Origin: Rattus norvegicus
Lineage: Eukaryota; Chordata; Mammalia; Rodentia; Muridae
NCBI RefSeq assembly: GCF_036323735.1
Contig: NC_086024.1
Coordinates: forward strand, 127,618,053 to 127,682,052
Direction: 5' to 3'
Length of the DNA stretch: 64,000 bases
Both the position numbers and the translations under genes were made by a program. How positions within the stretch are numbered: the stretch's first letter is position 1; every line of letters starts with the position of its first letter. Shown piece by piece: positions 45,171 to 58,473 of this stretch. The notes under the pieces were generated by a model. It was given only the letters and a program-made list of their open reading frames with translations. It searched no databases and was not told where the DNA came from.

Positions 45171-45620
45171 GGCGACCGCTCAGCTTCAACAGCGCGCCAC
45201 AGAGAATCGTCACCCGGAAGCGGAAGCCAGCCCGCAGCCAGGGCGGGCGGGAGAGGAGAGTAGGAGGGATGACTTCCGTTTTCCCGGAATTGCCCCGCCT
45301 ATTTTCTTCCTTCTCCTTCCTTGGGATTGGTTGGCTGGTGCTCGGGCCCCTCCTTCTCGCGACGCCCCTGGCGGCCACTTTTCCCGCCGCCTCCAGGGCC
45401 ACGCAGCGGAGCCCGGTGACAGTTGAGGATGGCCGGAGCCGAGAGTCCCACCGGGTGCCAGGCGGAGCTGGAGCCCGTGGTGTCGCTGGTGGACGTGCTC
45501 GAGGAAGACGAGGAGCTGGAGAATGAGGCGTGCGCCGTCTTGGGCGGCAGCGACTCCGAGAAGTGCTCCTACTCGCAGGTGCGCGTGGCCCGGCTGCTCC
45601 CGCCGACCTGCCTGTTTCCC
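44870..45620. promoter_or_regulatory. CpG island, shared bidirectional promoter of GON7 and UBR7
   Basis: High G+C and frequent CpG from the GON7 intron 1 donor to the UBR7 exon 1 donor. The two start codons (45170 minus and 45429 plus) lie within it. A forward ATTGG (inverted CCAAT) lies at about 45326-45330. Overlapping frames of 100-177 residues on both strands are composition artefacts. Confidence 0.85.
45429..45578 (+). CDS. Ubr7: UBR7 exon 1 (coding part)
   Basis: Fifty codons from MAGAESPTGC to SEKCSYSQ, ending CAG|GTGCGC at phase 0. It carries the acidic N-terminus and the first UBR-box cysteine (Cys46). The start is the first ATG after the CpG-rich 5' UTR. Confidence 0.96.
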
Positions 45621-48600
45621 GCTGGCCGCAGCCCGGCCGGCTCCGGGGCGGCCCTTTACTTTGTGCTTCCACAGCCGGGGCCCAGCTGCCCTTTGATCCT
45701 CAGCTTGTCACCACCAGGGCTGTCCTTCTGTCCTGCTGGCCATACACTGTAGGCTTCGGTCCTGGAGCAGCAGCTCTGTCCTCCAGTTGTCGCCTCTTGG
45801 TGGCCTGCTTTCCACGAGATTATTCTTGTGACCTCTTAAATCCAGATATTCTTCGCCCCACTTCTACCCCTAAAGAATGTTAATTAAGGGACTAGATGGG
45901 GAAACGTAAAGAAAAATTGGGCCGAATTCGAAAGTCTTCCGGTGAGGGTGGGCTTCTGGACACTACTGTAGTCTAGTTTAACTGCTAGCTGCGCCTCCCC
46001 CCCCTTCCGGTTAAATGAAGTTCCGTGTATAAGTGCTGTATGACACCCCCTCTCCCTCGGGAGTAGATCGAAGCCAGAACATCAGGTGGCCCTGGAAAAC
46101 CAAGAGAGGAGAAAAGGATCTTCTTGGGGTTTCTGAACAAGAGTTTGAGGGGCTGGGATGTAGCGTTTACTGACGCTTACTATACATTTAAGTACTAAAG
46201 TGGAAAAGGGTGTGTAGGAAGGAAACTTAACAAGGATGAGAATTGGTGGAAGGAAACAGGCTAACTATGCCCATGGTTGGAGAGGAAGACTGGGGAAGGA
46301 GTGAAGGGGCTTGGAGTTAATTGTGTGGTGTGGACCGAAGTCATAATACTATTTTTCTTTGTTGACCAAGTTGGGTTTGCACTGCAAAATTGTTGGATTG
46401 TTGAATAAGTCTTGTATCCCAGAAACGGTCGCACAGTAGTCGCTGGCATTTAAATCGAAGGATCGCTGTTAGGTTTCAAACTTTGGACAAAGGGGCTGCT
46501 GTGCCTATTTAACATATCAAAGAGGATGGTGGCCTCCAGGTTCTCCCTGTCCTTCTGTCCCTTCCGGAGCCCTCCTGACTGGGGCTGGGCTACCCTTCCC
46601 TCCTCTTCCCTTCCCTAAATAATCCAACCGTTTTGTTTATCCAGCTCTCTTGGGTCTCTGGACTGTAGCACCTGGCTCCATATCCTTTCTCCCAGTCCTC
46701 TCTCTCTCCTTTCACAGGGCCCAGCTCAGGGTTGTTTAGACTCTGGACTCTCAGGTGTCCTAGCCCCGATGCTCTTCCTTTAATAATAAACTTTTTCTCT
46801 CCCACCACACCGAGGAACAGATATGTCCTTTCCTTCCTTTTTTATTTTTATTTTTTTCATTCAATGACCACTAAACCACATACACCACCCCTTCCTTGGA
46901 AGGAAAGAAAGGTCCTAAGGCTGTATGTGAGCTGTTTATTAATATACTTAGCTTTATAAAATATTCACTACAGTTGTTGGAGATAGGATCTTATATAGCC
47001 CAAATCTGCCTTGCATTCATTATTCTCTTCACCTCCCAAAGTATTACAAGTGTACACCACCATGCTTGGCTTAAAGTCTTGTTCTTTTGTGGATTTTGCT
47101 GTGTTTTTTGAGACAGAGTCACATTGTGTGGTTCAAACTAGAATGAAACTCACTATGTAGCCCAGGCTGGCCTCACAAAGATCCATCTCCCTCCCAAGTG
47201 CTAGGATTAAAGGTCTGGTCATAAGTTTCTGTATATCCTATAAGTATAGATATTAATAGTGATAATAATTATTTTCTTTTAGGTTTTTGAGACAGGGTTT
47301 CTCTGTGTAGCACTGGCTGTCCTGGAATTCACTCTGTAGCCTAGGATGGCCTTGAACTCTGAGGCCTTGCCTCTGCCTCTTGAATCCTGGCATTAAAATT
47401 GTGTGCCACCACTACCGCCCGACGGTACTTTTTTTGTTTTTAAGACTTATTTTTTAAGTATTTGTGTGGATATGTGCATGTGAGTGCAGGTACCCTTGAA
47501 AGTAGAGGAATCTGATCCCTCTGGAGCTGGAGTTACAGGGTTGTGAGCTGCCCAGTGTATGTACTGGGAACCCAGTGCTAGTTCTCTGAGAGAGCTGTAT
47601 GTGCTTTTAACCTCTGGGCCATCGCTCTAACTTCAAGTGGATTTTTTTTTTTTTAAAGATTTATTTATTTATTATATATAAGTACACTGTAGCTGTCTTC
47701 AGATACACCAGAAGAGGGCATCGGATCTCTTTACAGATGGTTGTGAGCCACCATGTGGTTGCTGGGAATTGAACTCATGACCTCTGAAAGAGCAGTCGGG
47801 TGCTCTTAACCGCTGAGCCATCTCTCCAGCCCTCAAGTGGATTTTAAAAAGCGTATTTACTGCTGTGTGTGGGCATGTGTACCACAGCACATGGGCAGGC
47901 ATACATCAGAGAACAACTTTGTGGAGTTAATTGTTTTCTCCACTGTTATATGGGTTCTGGAGATGGGACACAGGCTTCCAGGCTAAACACAACTAGTGAC
48001 GTTACCCACGGAGCTACCTCACTGGCCCTGCAAATTCTTTAGTAAAATAGGAGCAAATTAAAGTAAAATAGACATTTGTGTAGTTGGACTGGCAAGGGTC
48101 AGTAAAGTACTTGCTGCACAAGCAGGAGGACCTGGGCTCTGTCCCTATAAGCACATAAAAGCCTGGCATGTTGGCGTGGGCTGATAATCCCCTTTCTGGA
48201 GAGGTGTGTATGGCCCCTTTACCAACGTTTCTAAGTTTTGCTGTTTTTCCTTCAACTTTTAATTTTTAAATATTTTAAATCTACTGGTAACTTGAAAGAA
48301 TAGTTTGGTATCTATATAACTTGCAAATGTATTGCTTTTAAACACTTGTCTACTGAATGCACTACCCCTTTTTATACTTCATATCCTGACAGTAAGTAGT
48401 TGGCATCATTACATCTCCCCTCAAATTAAAACTATGAACTTTCCTCTTTGGTTGAATTATAAGCATTTTCTAAAGTAAAAAAGGTGTGCCGGGTTGGGGA
48501 TTTAGCTCAGTGGTAGAGCGCTTGCCTAGGAAGCGCAAGGCCCTGGGTTCAGTCCCCAGCTCCGATAAAAAAAAAAAAAAAAAAAAAAAAGAAAAGAAAA

Positions 48601-51600
48601 AAGGTGTGCCAAGTGGTGGTGGTACACGAATTACCTAGCACTCAAGAGGCAGTGGCAGTCGATCTCTGAGTTCAAGGCCAGCATGGTCCTCACAGTGAGT
48701 TCCAGGGCAGCCAGGGATACACAGAGAAACCCTGTCTAGAAACACCCCCCCCCAAAAAAAAAAGTTTATTACTCTCTTAAACCTATGTAAACTCACCTTT
48801 ATTTTCATGTGTTAAAATGATTAAACAGATTAAGTTTTTTTACAAATTTAAACTTCCTATTGCTATAAGAAAAAAATTACCTAAAAACAAGCATCAGTGT
48901 AGATCTGGGGCTTGGAATCGTGTTTTTGATCCTTTGTTAACTATGTTTTCTTTCTGTCTTGTTTTGGGCTGGGCTTTCAGGGCTCAGTGAAGAGACAAGC
49001 ACTATATGCCTGTAGCACCTGCACGCCAGAGGGAGAAGAGCCAGCAGGCATTTGTCTGGCTTGCAGTTATGAGTGTCATGGAAGTCATAAACTATTTGAA
49101 CTGTACACAAAAAGGTAATGCTTTCCTGAGTGTCTTCCAAGTGTTCACGTTCTTTTGCAACCTCAGTGGCTTTTAATCTTGCTTTTTATTCAGAGTAATT
49201 GTGTGTGGGTAAAATTTAATATGGGAGGGAATTTTTAATTATGGAGACTAGCACAAACTTCTCATCTTTTTATTATTTTATTTGTGTGTGAGAGTGATAC
49301 AGATATTTGTACTTTTGATGAGTAGTGATGTTCAGAATTGTAATTTGTAATTGTCTCTTTTTTTGTTGGAAAACTCCAATAAGATATATGACCATCAAAA
49401 AGCCACCAATTGAATTCTAGAAATGAGTCAGAAAGGGAACTATGATTGGTACTGAAAGAGTGATTAAGTTTGAAAGAAAATGTAAATATATGTTCTTCCT
49501 TTTTTCTTAATAGAAATTTTCGTTGTGATTGTGGAAACAGCAAGTTTAAAAATTTGGAATGCAAATTATTTCCTGTAAGTAAGCACTGTGATTACAAATG
49601 TACTTGGGTTGAGGACATGTACTGTGCTTCTAGAGGACCTGGGTCCAATTCTCAGCACCCAGTACCCGGTTGTGTACAAGTGCCTGTAACTCCAGCTCCA
49701 AGGGAGTCTGACTCCTTTAGGCACTACACGCTGTGCTCAAGCGCACAGACCAAAAAGAAGTGAGCTGTGCTTGGCTTGCTCACCTGTTATCCCAGAATTG
49801 GTGGACTTCTGAGTTCAAGGTCACCGTGGATTGCATGGTGAATTCCAGGCCAGCTCGGGCTACGCCGAGAGACCCTGTCTCAAAAAAAATTTTAAAAAAC
49901 TGTCCTGAAATCCCAGGCCAGTGTCAGTTCACATAAGCTGTCACACATATGATTATTTTTATGTTTTCTTTCTTTTTTTTTTTTTAAATTCTGTTTTCTT
50001 TTCTTTTTTTTTCGGAGCTGGGGACCGAACCCAGGGCCTTGCGCTTGCTAGGCAAGCTCTCTACCACTGAGCTAAATCCCCAACCCCTGAGCTAAATCCC
50101 CAACCCTTATGTTTTCTTATATGAGTGCATTAAATAAATTTCTCCCAGTTGCTGCAAAGAAGATAGAGAAAATAAGGTGATTTTTTTTTTTGTCTCTGTA
50201 GCTTAAAAACAATTATTTGTCTAATAGTGACCTTTTTGTTGTTATTTGAAAGTTAATGACTGGCTTGTAGGAAGATTCTTAATGCAGCAATTTCCTAAAT
50301 GTATAAACTTCATGGTGCATGGCCTAAATGTAGACATATATATATACATATACATATATGTATGTGTATATATACATATACATACATGTATATGTATGTA
50401 TATGTATATATACATACATATATATGTATATATATATTTTTGACATTTATTCTCTTTCAGGACAAATCAAAGGTAAATTCTTGCAATAAGTACAATGACA
50501 ACTTTTTTGGCTTATACTGCATTTGTAAGAGACCTTATCCTGATCCTGAAGATGAGGTAAGAGAATCAGAAGTTTAAAAAAAAATACCTCAAAATGAACC
50601 GGGGTTTTACTGTTGCTGTCTGTTTTAGTTTTTGTTTATTTTTATATATCATAGAAATAAGATATTGGGACTGGAGAGATGGCTCAGTGGTTAAGAGCAC
50701 TGACTGCTCTTCCAGAGGTCCTGAGTTCAATTCCCAGCAACCACATGGGGGCTCACAACCATCTGCAATGGGATCCCATGCCCTCTTCTGGTGTCTGAAG
50801 ACAGCTACAGTGTACTCACATACATAAAAATAAATAAATCTTAACCAAAAGAAAAAAGAAAAGAAATAAAATATTGGAGAGGACTTTATTTTCCCACCCT
50901 CAGATATTTTCTAAGAAATCATAGGTGCTTTCCTCTGTGAAAGAAAATAAATATGCAAACAGGCTTCTTTCAAAATTTCCGTAACGGGGGCTGAGATGGC
51001 TCAGTGGTTAAGAGCACTGACTGCTCTTCCAGAGGTCCTGAGTTCAATTCCCAGCAACCACATGGTGACTCACAACCATCTGTAATGGGATCTGATGCCC
51101 TTTTCGGATGTGTCTGAAGAGAGTGACAGTGTACTCATATAAATAAAACAAATAAATCTTAGAAAAGAAAAGAAGGGAGGTTTATTTAAAAAAACATTTC
51201 AGTAACAAGTGGAAGCAAAGTCCCAGAGTTGTTCTGTGCAGTCGCTTCTTCAGCTTTTTTTGGTCAACTTCTGTAGTAAACAGAATGCAACCCAGCTGGA
51301 TGTGGTCGCTCATGCCTTAGTCTTAGCACTCAGGAGATACAGGCTGGTATTCATTCACAAGTTCAAGGTCAGCCTGACCCACATAATGAGTTTCAAGCCA
51401 GTCTAGGCAACGTAAGGAGATCCTGTCTCTACAAGGTAGGAGGAGAAAACAAATGCAAGTCTGCCTTGTAGCTTCCTTAAGTCAGTTAACTGCTCTAGAG
51501 AATGGTTCTGTCTAGATGTCACTATACAGGCTTCAGTGCACGTCCACAGGCATCTACCTCTGTAGAGCACTCTAGGTGCTCTATAAAAGCATAGCTGTGG

Positions 51601-54600
51601 GCGTCTAAGAATCTTCTGTTTGTGTTTACAATTGTGATCATGACTACCAAAGAGTTCAGCAGTAGTTATTTTGATAATATTTTTCCCTCCCTCCCTCCCT
51701 CCCTCCCTCCCTCCCTCCCTCCCTCCCTCCCTCCCTCCCTTCCTTCCTTCCTTTCTATGGTGAAAGAAATGTATGTATTTAGACTTAGGCAGTGTAATTG
51801 GTTTCGATTGCCAATCAGTTGCTAACTTTGTTGGCAGCATCCAGAGCATCATACCAAGGAGTCACCCGGACACAGCCCACTTGTGCCTTCTCTCCCTCAG
51901 GCCTTATCAGGATATTGCCTTTGGCTAGCCACATCAGTGTCATGGCCTATTTAATCTGGTGCCTGTTGGCCTTGACATCACAGTGAACACAAGTGTGTTG
52001 TTGTCTTTCATCTTCTTGTGGCTGCCTCAGTGGTCGGGGAATTTGATGATGGCATAGTGGTCAAGCTTGTTTCTCTTGACTTGATGGTATTTGGATCTTG
52101 GGCTGTAGGAAGGAGGGTGGCACACAGATCTTCTTTTTGTAGCAGTGGATGCCTTTTAGCACAGCCAGCTTGGCTTTCAAGGCCTTCACTTTGGCTTTGG
52201 GGTGGGAGGCAGACACTTTGATTTCAGTGCTATCTTGGCAAGAAAGGGAGACAGTTTTAGTGTGTAGCCCTGTCTTGTCTTAAACTCAGCCTTGAGTGCA
52301 GGGGTCACATGGTATTTTTTCCTTAACACTCTTAACCACATGTATTATGGATCCTTTAATACCTCACCTTTCGGATAAAGGGCGTAAGATTGTGACTTGT
52401 TAGTGCCTTTAGAATAGTTTTACTTTATGTATATGAGTTTTTTAAAAAAGATTTATTCATTTATTATAAGTACACTGTAGCTGTCTTCAGACACACCAGA
52501 AAAGGCCATCAGATCTCATTACAGTTGGTTGTGAGCCAACATGTGGTTGCTGGGATTTGAACTCGGGATCTCTGGAAGAGCATTCAGTGCTCTTAACCGC
52601 TGAGCCATCTTTCCAGCCCGTATATGAGTGTTTTATCTGTGGGCATGTAGGTATACCAAGTGGGTGCCTGGTGCACATGGAGGTCAGCAGGGCTTCGGAT
52701 CCCCTAGAACTAGAGTTGTTGGCCGCTCTATGGGTGCTGTTCACTGGTCTCGGTTCTCTGCTAGAGTAGCAAGTGTTCTTAACCACTGAGTCATCTCCCT
52801 AGCTGTGAATGAGAGTCCACAGTGTTCTGAGATTTGGAGGGATCTATAATGATCTCTGTGGCTTTCCATATCCTTAGCCAGTGCTCTGTTTGCATATTTA
52901 CTGATCTGAAAGAGTACTTTGGCATAGAGAGGAGTTAACTTCCACCTTTCTGGTTCTTTAATCATCTGAGACTATAATTATTGAAACAAAATGTATACAA
53001 GGGGAAATTTGAAGTGTCTTTAACAAATAATATCCTTTAGAACTGGTTATTTTTAAGAATGGGATAAAATATTTCTCATGGTACTTTTGAAACAGAAGAC
53101 TCCCTTCCTCCAGAAAAGTAATAAATTAAGAGACAGAATACAAAACAAAATGAAACTTTATTGTCTATCTGTCTGTCTGTCTCTTAAGAAAACACCACAG
53201 TAAAGGGACAGGAAAACAATAATATGTTAACTAGAGCTGGTATGAGAACCTAAGATAATGAGAAAATCACCTCCACACTCTACTCTTGGTGAGGGATTTT
53301 CCTAGTGTTGGCTAGCAAGGAACTTCGATAATCACTTGCGAACTCCTTCATGTAGAACAGACTCATGAGTGTTCTCAAGTGGATGGGTTTCTCATAGAGC
53401 TGCTGGACAATTACCTAATTTTTAATTTTACTGTGGGCCAGATTTATGTCCATACTCTAGAATTAAAAGCAATCATTAACAATTTTTTTGTCAGGTTCCA
53501 GATGAGATGATACAGTGTGTGGTCTGTGAAGACTGGTTCCATGGCAGGGTAAGCAAGACTCTGACCCTTTAAGATGAGTCCCACGGAGCATAATGGTGCA
53601 TGCCTGCCATTGTAGTACTTAGTGGGTGAGGGAGAAAGATCAGAAGTTCAAGGCTACCCTCAGCTACTTGAAACCCTGTCTGTCTCAAATAAATGGTGCT
53701 GGGAAATTGCTCACTGGATCTGAGCCCACCTTTAATTCTAGAACTTGGGAGGCAGAGACTGGCCAGTTTGGTTTACATAGCAATTTCCAAGTCTGCCAGT
53801 GCCTACCGAGTGAGACCCTGTCTCAAAATATTTTTCTGTTTTATTTTATATTCCTTTTGATGAGGATGTGACCAGTGTAGTTTTGCTCTATCTGTTTATA
53901 AAATAAGCACATTCTAGAGGACTTGGCGATCACAAAAAGCATCTGGGTTTCTATTCCACAGCATCTTGGTGCCATTCCCCCTGAGAGTGGGGATTTCCAG
54001 GAGATGGTGTGCCAGTCTTGTATGAGGCGCTGTTCTTTTTTGTGGGCTTATGCTGCCCAGTTGGCAGGTAAGTGTTTCTGTGAGGTTGATGTGACACAAA
54101 TTTGTATTCATGAATTGTGTGTATTTAATCCAGAATTTCTAGTAGCTATTTTAAACTGGACTTTAGAGAGATCTAGAAACATCCAGCTATGTCCCTCTTC
54201 CACCCGGTGCTTTTAGACTGGTTGGGAGCCTACCAGGAAGAAATGTGAACTTGAATACCATGATGCAGAGTAGTGGTGTGACAGAGTTGGAGAAAGTGCA
54301 GGAGGTAGTATTTGGATGGGATTTTGAAGGATAAATAGAACTAAAGTGTATATTAAATATATGACATGTCTTGAAGGGATTGGCATCATAATTCTTAGTG
54401 TTATGACAATGCCGTAAACTTGTCAAAAATGGATACATATTGCTCACAGTTCTTAAAGCTGACATTAAAGGTCAAGGTGACTGATGTGAAGGCCATTCTT
54501 CATACATGGGCTTTCTGTGTGTTCTCAAGCCATGGGGAAAACATACAGTCTCCTCTAGGAATGTTAATTGCAGTTGTGATGGAAGGCCCTGTGACCTAAT

Positions 54601-56287
54601 CACCTTCTAAAAGCCATACCTTGTAATACTGGAGGACCTTTAACATTCAGATTTGTGATGTGTGTGTATTCACCCATAGCAGATGGGGGAACAGCATGTA
54701 ATGAGGTAACACCAAGAAACGGAGTAAAAACACAGCATGGTAGGTAGCTCTGTTTACTGATTGCACTTACACGGGGCATATGTCCTGCTGTCCATCTTGA
54801 TTTCCCGTGCTCACCTTAGGGACTTCCATATAAGCTGCAAGCGGTAGGGCTGTGCCTAAGATCTCCCACACTGGCAGCCTCAGGGTGGCTAGGTCACAGC
54901 TCTTCTTTTCTTTCCCCCCCCAGATACTGCTCACTTTTTACAGACACTTGAGCTGTATGTATTTCCCACAGGATTTCCTTTGTTCTTTTGACTGGTTGGT
55001 TGTTCTGTTGTGTCTGTAGTCCTAAGGATCAAACCCAGACCCTTACATGTGCTAGGTAGGAGCTTGCTACTAAGTCTCCCCCAGCACTGTCTGGCTGTTT
55101 TTTTTCTTTCTTTTTTATATGTTGAGTACACTCTAGCTGTCTTCAGACACACCAGAAGAGGGCATCAGATCCCACTGTAGATGGTTGTGAGTCATCATGT
55201 GGTTGCTGGGAATTGAACTCAGGACCTCTGGAAGAGCAGTCAGTGCTCTTAACCACTGAGCCATCTCTCTAGCTCCTGAGCTGTTTTTTCAAGGTAGGGT
55301 TTCTGTGTCATAGAGGCTGGCCTCAAGCTCCTGGGTCCTCATCCTTGTGTGTCTGGGTTTTCTTTGTCCTTCCCTTCCTGTCAGGAGCTTTGCCCTTGAT
55401 TACAGCACCATTACCCACCATAGTTCCTTTGCCATATTCTTTCTGATTCCCTCCTTTCAAGTAAAACCTCATGTTTTTCCAAATTGTCTTTTTCCTGTTT
55501 TTAGTTAAATCCCTTCCCACTGCCTTGTTTAGGTAGCCCTTGTTTTACCAGCTGTAGTATGTTCTGTATACACGGTGCTGGTGTAGTGCTGCATGCTTTT
55601 CAGGGAACCATTTATTTGGCTAGGCAGGCGTACTGGTAAGAGTTACAAAGATTCTGGTTGCCTTGTTTCCTACTCTGAGATATTTGAATAGTGTGACTTC
55701 TTGATCGGCGAGTCCTATGGACAGCTTTGTTGTGTGTGTGTCATTGAACCCACAGTCACCAGATTACCTGCTGAAGATGATGGGCTGCTGCTGAATGCTG
55801 TTGGGATGGGAGATCAAGATGTTATCAAGCCTGCAAATGGAGCTCACCAAGATAAGACCCTGAAAGAGAATGTTCCAGAACAGGGAAGGGATGCTGACAA
55901 GGAGGTGAAAGCTGAGCGGAATGACGAGCCCTGCACCAGCTCCAGCTCTGAGGCTCACCTCCAGGTCGCTCTTGAACTTCCAGCCACACCCGAAGCCAAT
56001 CTGAGGGCTACACGATAGCATAGCCAGGACAGTGCTGGGCCTGAAGTCTGATCCCAGACCCACAAGAAGGTGCTGGGTATGGGCCTAAGTTGGCAAAGTG
56101 CTTGACTTTAGTTCTCTTGCGCAGTTTGCATCGGAATCCCAGTACTGGGATGTTGGAGATGAGAGGATTCCTGGAGTTTGCTGACAGACATTCTAGCCAA
56201 TCAGTGAGCTTTAGGTTCAGTGAGAGACCCTATTCAAAACATAGAGAAATTGATTGAAGAAGACCCTTGATGTCAGTGTCCTTCCTA

Positions 56288-56348
<61 letters not shown>

Positions 56349-58412
56349 GCACGCACGCCAGAGCTGGGAACATCCACAAACATAATAACATTATTTCTTT
56401 AAACTTAAAAATACAAAAACTCGGGGTTGGGGAGTTAGCTCAGTGGTAGAGCACTTGCCTAGCAAGTGCAAGGCCCTGGGTTCGGTCCCCAGCTCCGAAA
56501 AAAAAAAAAGAAAAAGAAAAAAAAAATACAAAAACTCACTTCAAAACTTAATTTTATTTCAGACAGTATTTAAGAATGAAAATATCAAAACCGAGCCTCA
56601 GTCTGGCTGCAGACTTCAGGAACTCCAAGCCAAACAGTTTCTAAAGAAAGATGCTGCCACCTATTGGCCCTTGAACTGGCGCAGCCGACTGTGCACCTGC
56701 CAAGACTGTATGGTGAGTGTCCAGTCTGGCTCTACTTGATGCTCACAGATTAGACACTGCAAGACTTGTTCATGGATCAATACACGAGTTCAGGGGACAC
56801 TGATTTCCTATGGGCCAAATTTATGACATCATACTTGAAGACCCAGTTCTTGTAGGAAATAGGAATTATGTGGTACTTCCTGTCAAGTTTTAGTAGAAAA
56901 CAGTTCTGGGGCTCACCTGGTAAGAGCACGTCTCTCGAAGAGGACCTGGTTCAGTTGTAGCATTCTCATGGTGGGTCACAAGTATCTGTACTCCAGGTCC
57001 AGAGGATCATAGCTTCTGGCTCTGTGGGCACCTACCTTCATGTGGTGCACTGACACATGTCCAGGCAAAATACCCATGCATATAAAAATAATTTTAAAAA
57101 CCAGTTCTTTTCTTTGTATCATAGAATTGCTTAGAAGCCTAAGAGCTTGGAAGTTAGTAAACTAGTAGATTTTAAATTCAGACTACATAGACCAAATATC
57201 ATGTGGAAGTTGGAAGATTCTGAAAAAATTCTGGGCCAAAAGTATACATTTAACAGGCAACTTTGAAGCTCACAATTTTCTAGGTGTGAATTTTAAAAAT
57301 TTAGAGTTATTATTTATTCTCCTCAATTTGGCTTTCTGAAAATGACATTGTAAATGAGGGAACTGGAATTTTTTTTTAAGAAAATGTATGGAGACCTAGA
57401 CGTCCTGTTCCTGACAGATGAATGTGACACAGTTCTGGCTTACGAGAACAAAGGCAAGAGTGACCAGGCAACTGACAGAAGGGACCCTTTAATGGACACC
57501 CTCAGCAGCATGAACAGAGTCCAGCAAGTGGAGCTCATCTGTGGTAAATACTGTTCATAAGGTTTGCTTCATTATGCAGGAAAACGTATGATCATCTGTT
57601 TCTGACTAACAAAAATTAGAATTACATAGTAGACCTTACCTTAGCTGCTGTTTGATCTTTAATAATGCTGAATAGTTTAGTTGTTATTACCAATGGATCA
57701 TTAACATTTCATGCTAGACTAATGTTTAAGGAACTACAGTTTTTGCCAGGTAGCAGTGGTACACACCTTTAATCCCAGAACTTGGGAGGCAGAGGCAGGG
57801 GGATTTTTGTTAAGTTTGAGGACAATTTGGTTTACATAGTAAGCTTCAAGACAGTGTAGAAACTGTCAAAAAGATAGGCAGGCAGGTAGAAAGGAAGGAG
57901 GGAGGGAGGGAAGGAAAAGAAAGAAGCTACAGCACAAACTTTTTTTTTTTTTTTTTTCCTCTTTTTTGGAGCTGGGGACCAAACCCAAGGCCTTGCGCTT
58001 GCTAGGCAAGCGCTCTACCGTACAGCACAAAGTTTTAACTAAGAGTAGACATCTGAACACAGAATAATGGTGAGAGTGTTTGACCCTTTTAGAAGAGTTT
58101 CCACTGAACACCGTATCATCCTTAGGGAAGTGGTGGTTTTGAGAGTCCTATGGTGCTTGATGCTTTACAGGAAATCATGAAACCCCAGCATGCTCTGGTG
58201 ATTAGGGTTTCAGTTATAGCCACTTTGCACTTGGATTCTACAACCTTTGTGTCCCCTTTATAGCATTGATCATTTCCCTTACTTGTAATCAATTGTTTTT
58301 TTTCCCCTTCATTAGATTAAAAACTTAGTTTTTCTTAGTTGATATACAAGTAATAGACTTCATTGTGATGTTTTCATATGAATATACCACTCTTTTGGGT
58401 CAGTTCTGGAAG

Positions 58413-58473
<61 letters not shown>

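Noticed and set aside
45002..45672. Frames of 124-177 residues on both strands around the GON7/UBR7 promoter.
   Set aside because: They are composition artefacts overlapping the true first exons of GON7 and UBR7.
2787..58020. tRNA-like sequences (TTTAGCTCAGTGGTAGAGC and GGTTCGGTCCC).
   Set aside because: They are internal promoter boxes of ID SINEs with A-tails and target-site duplications, not functional tRNA genes. No copy could be folded by eye into a full cloverleaf.
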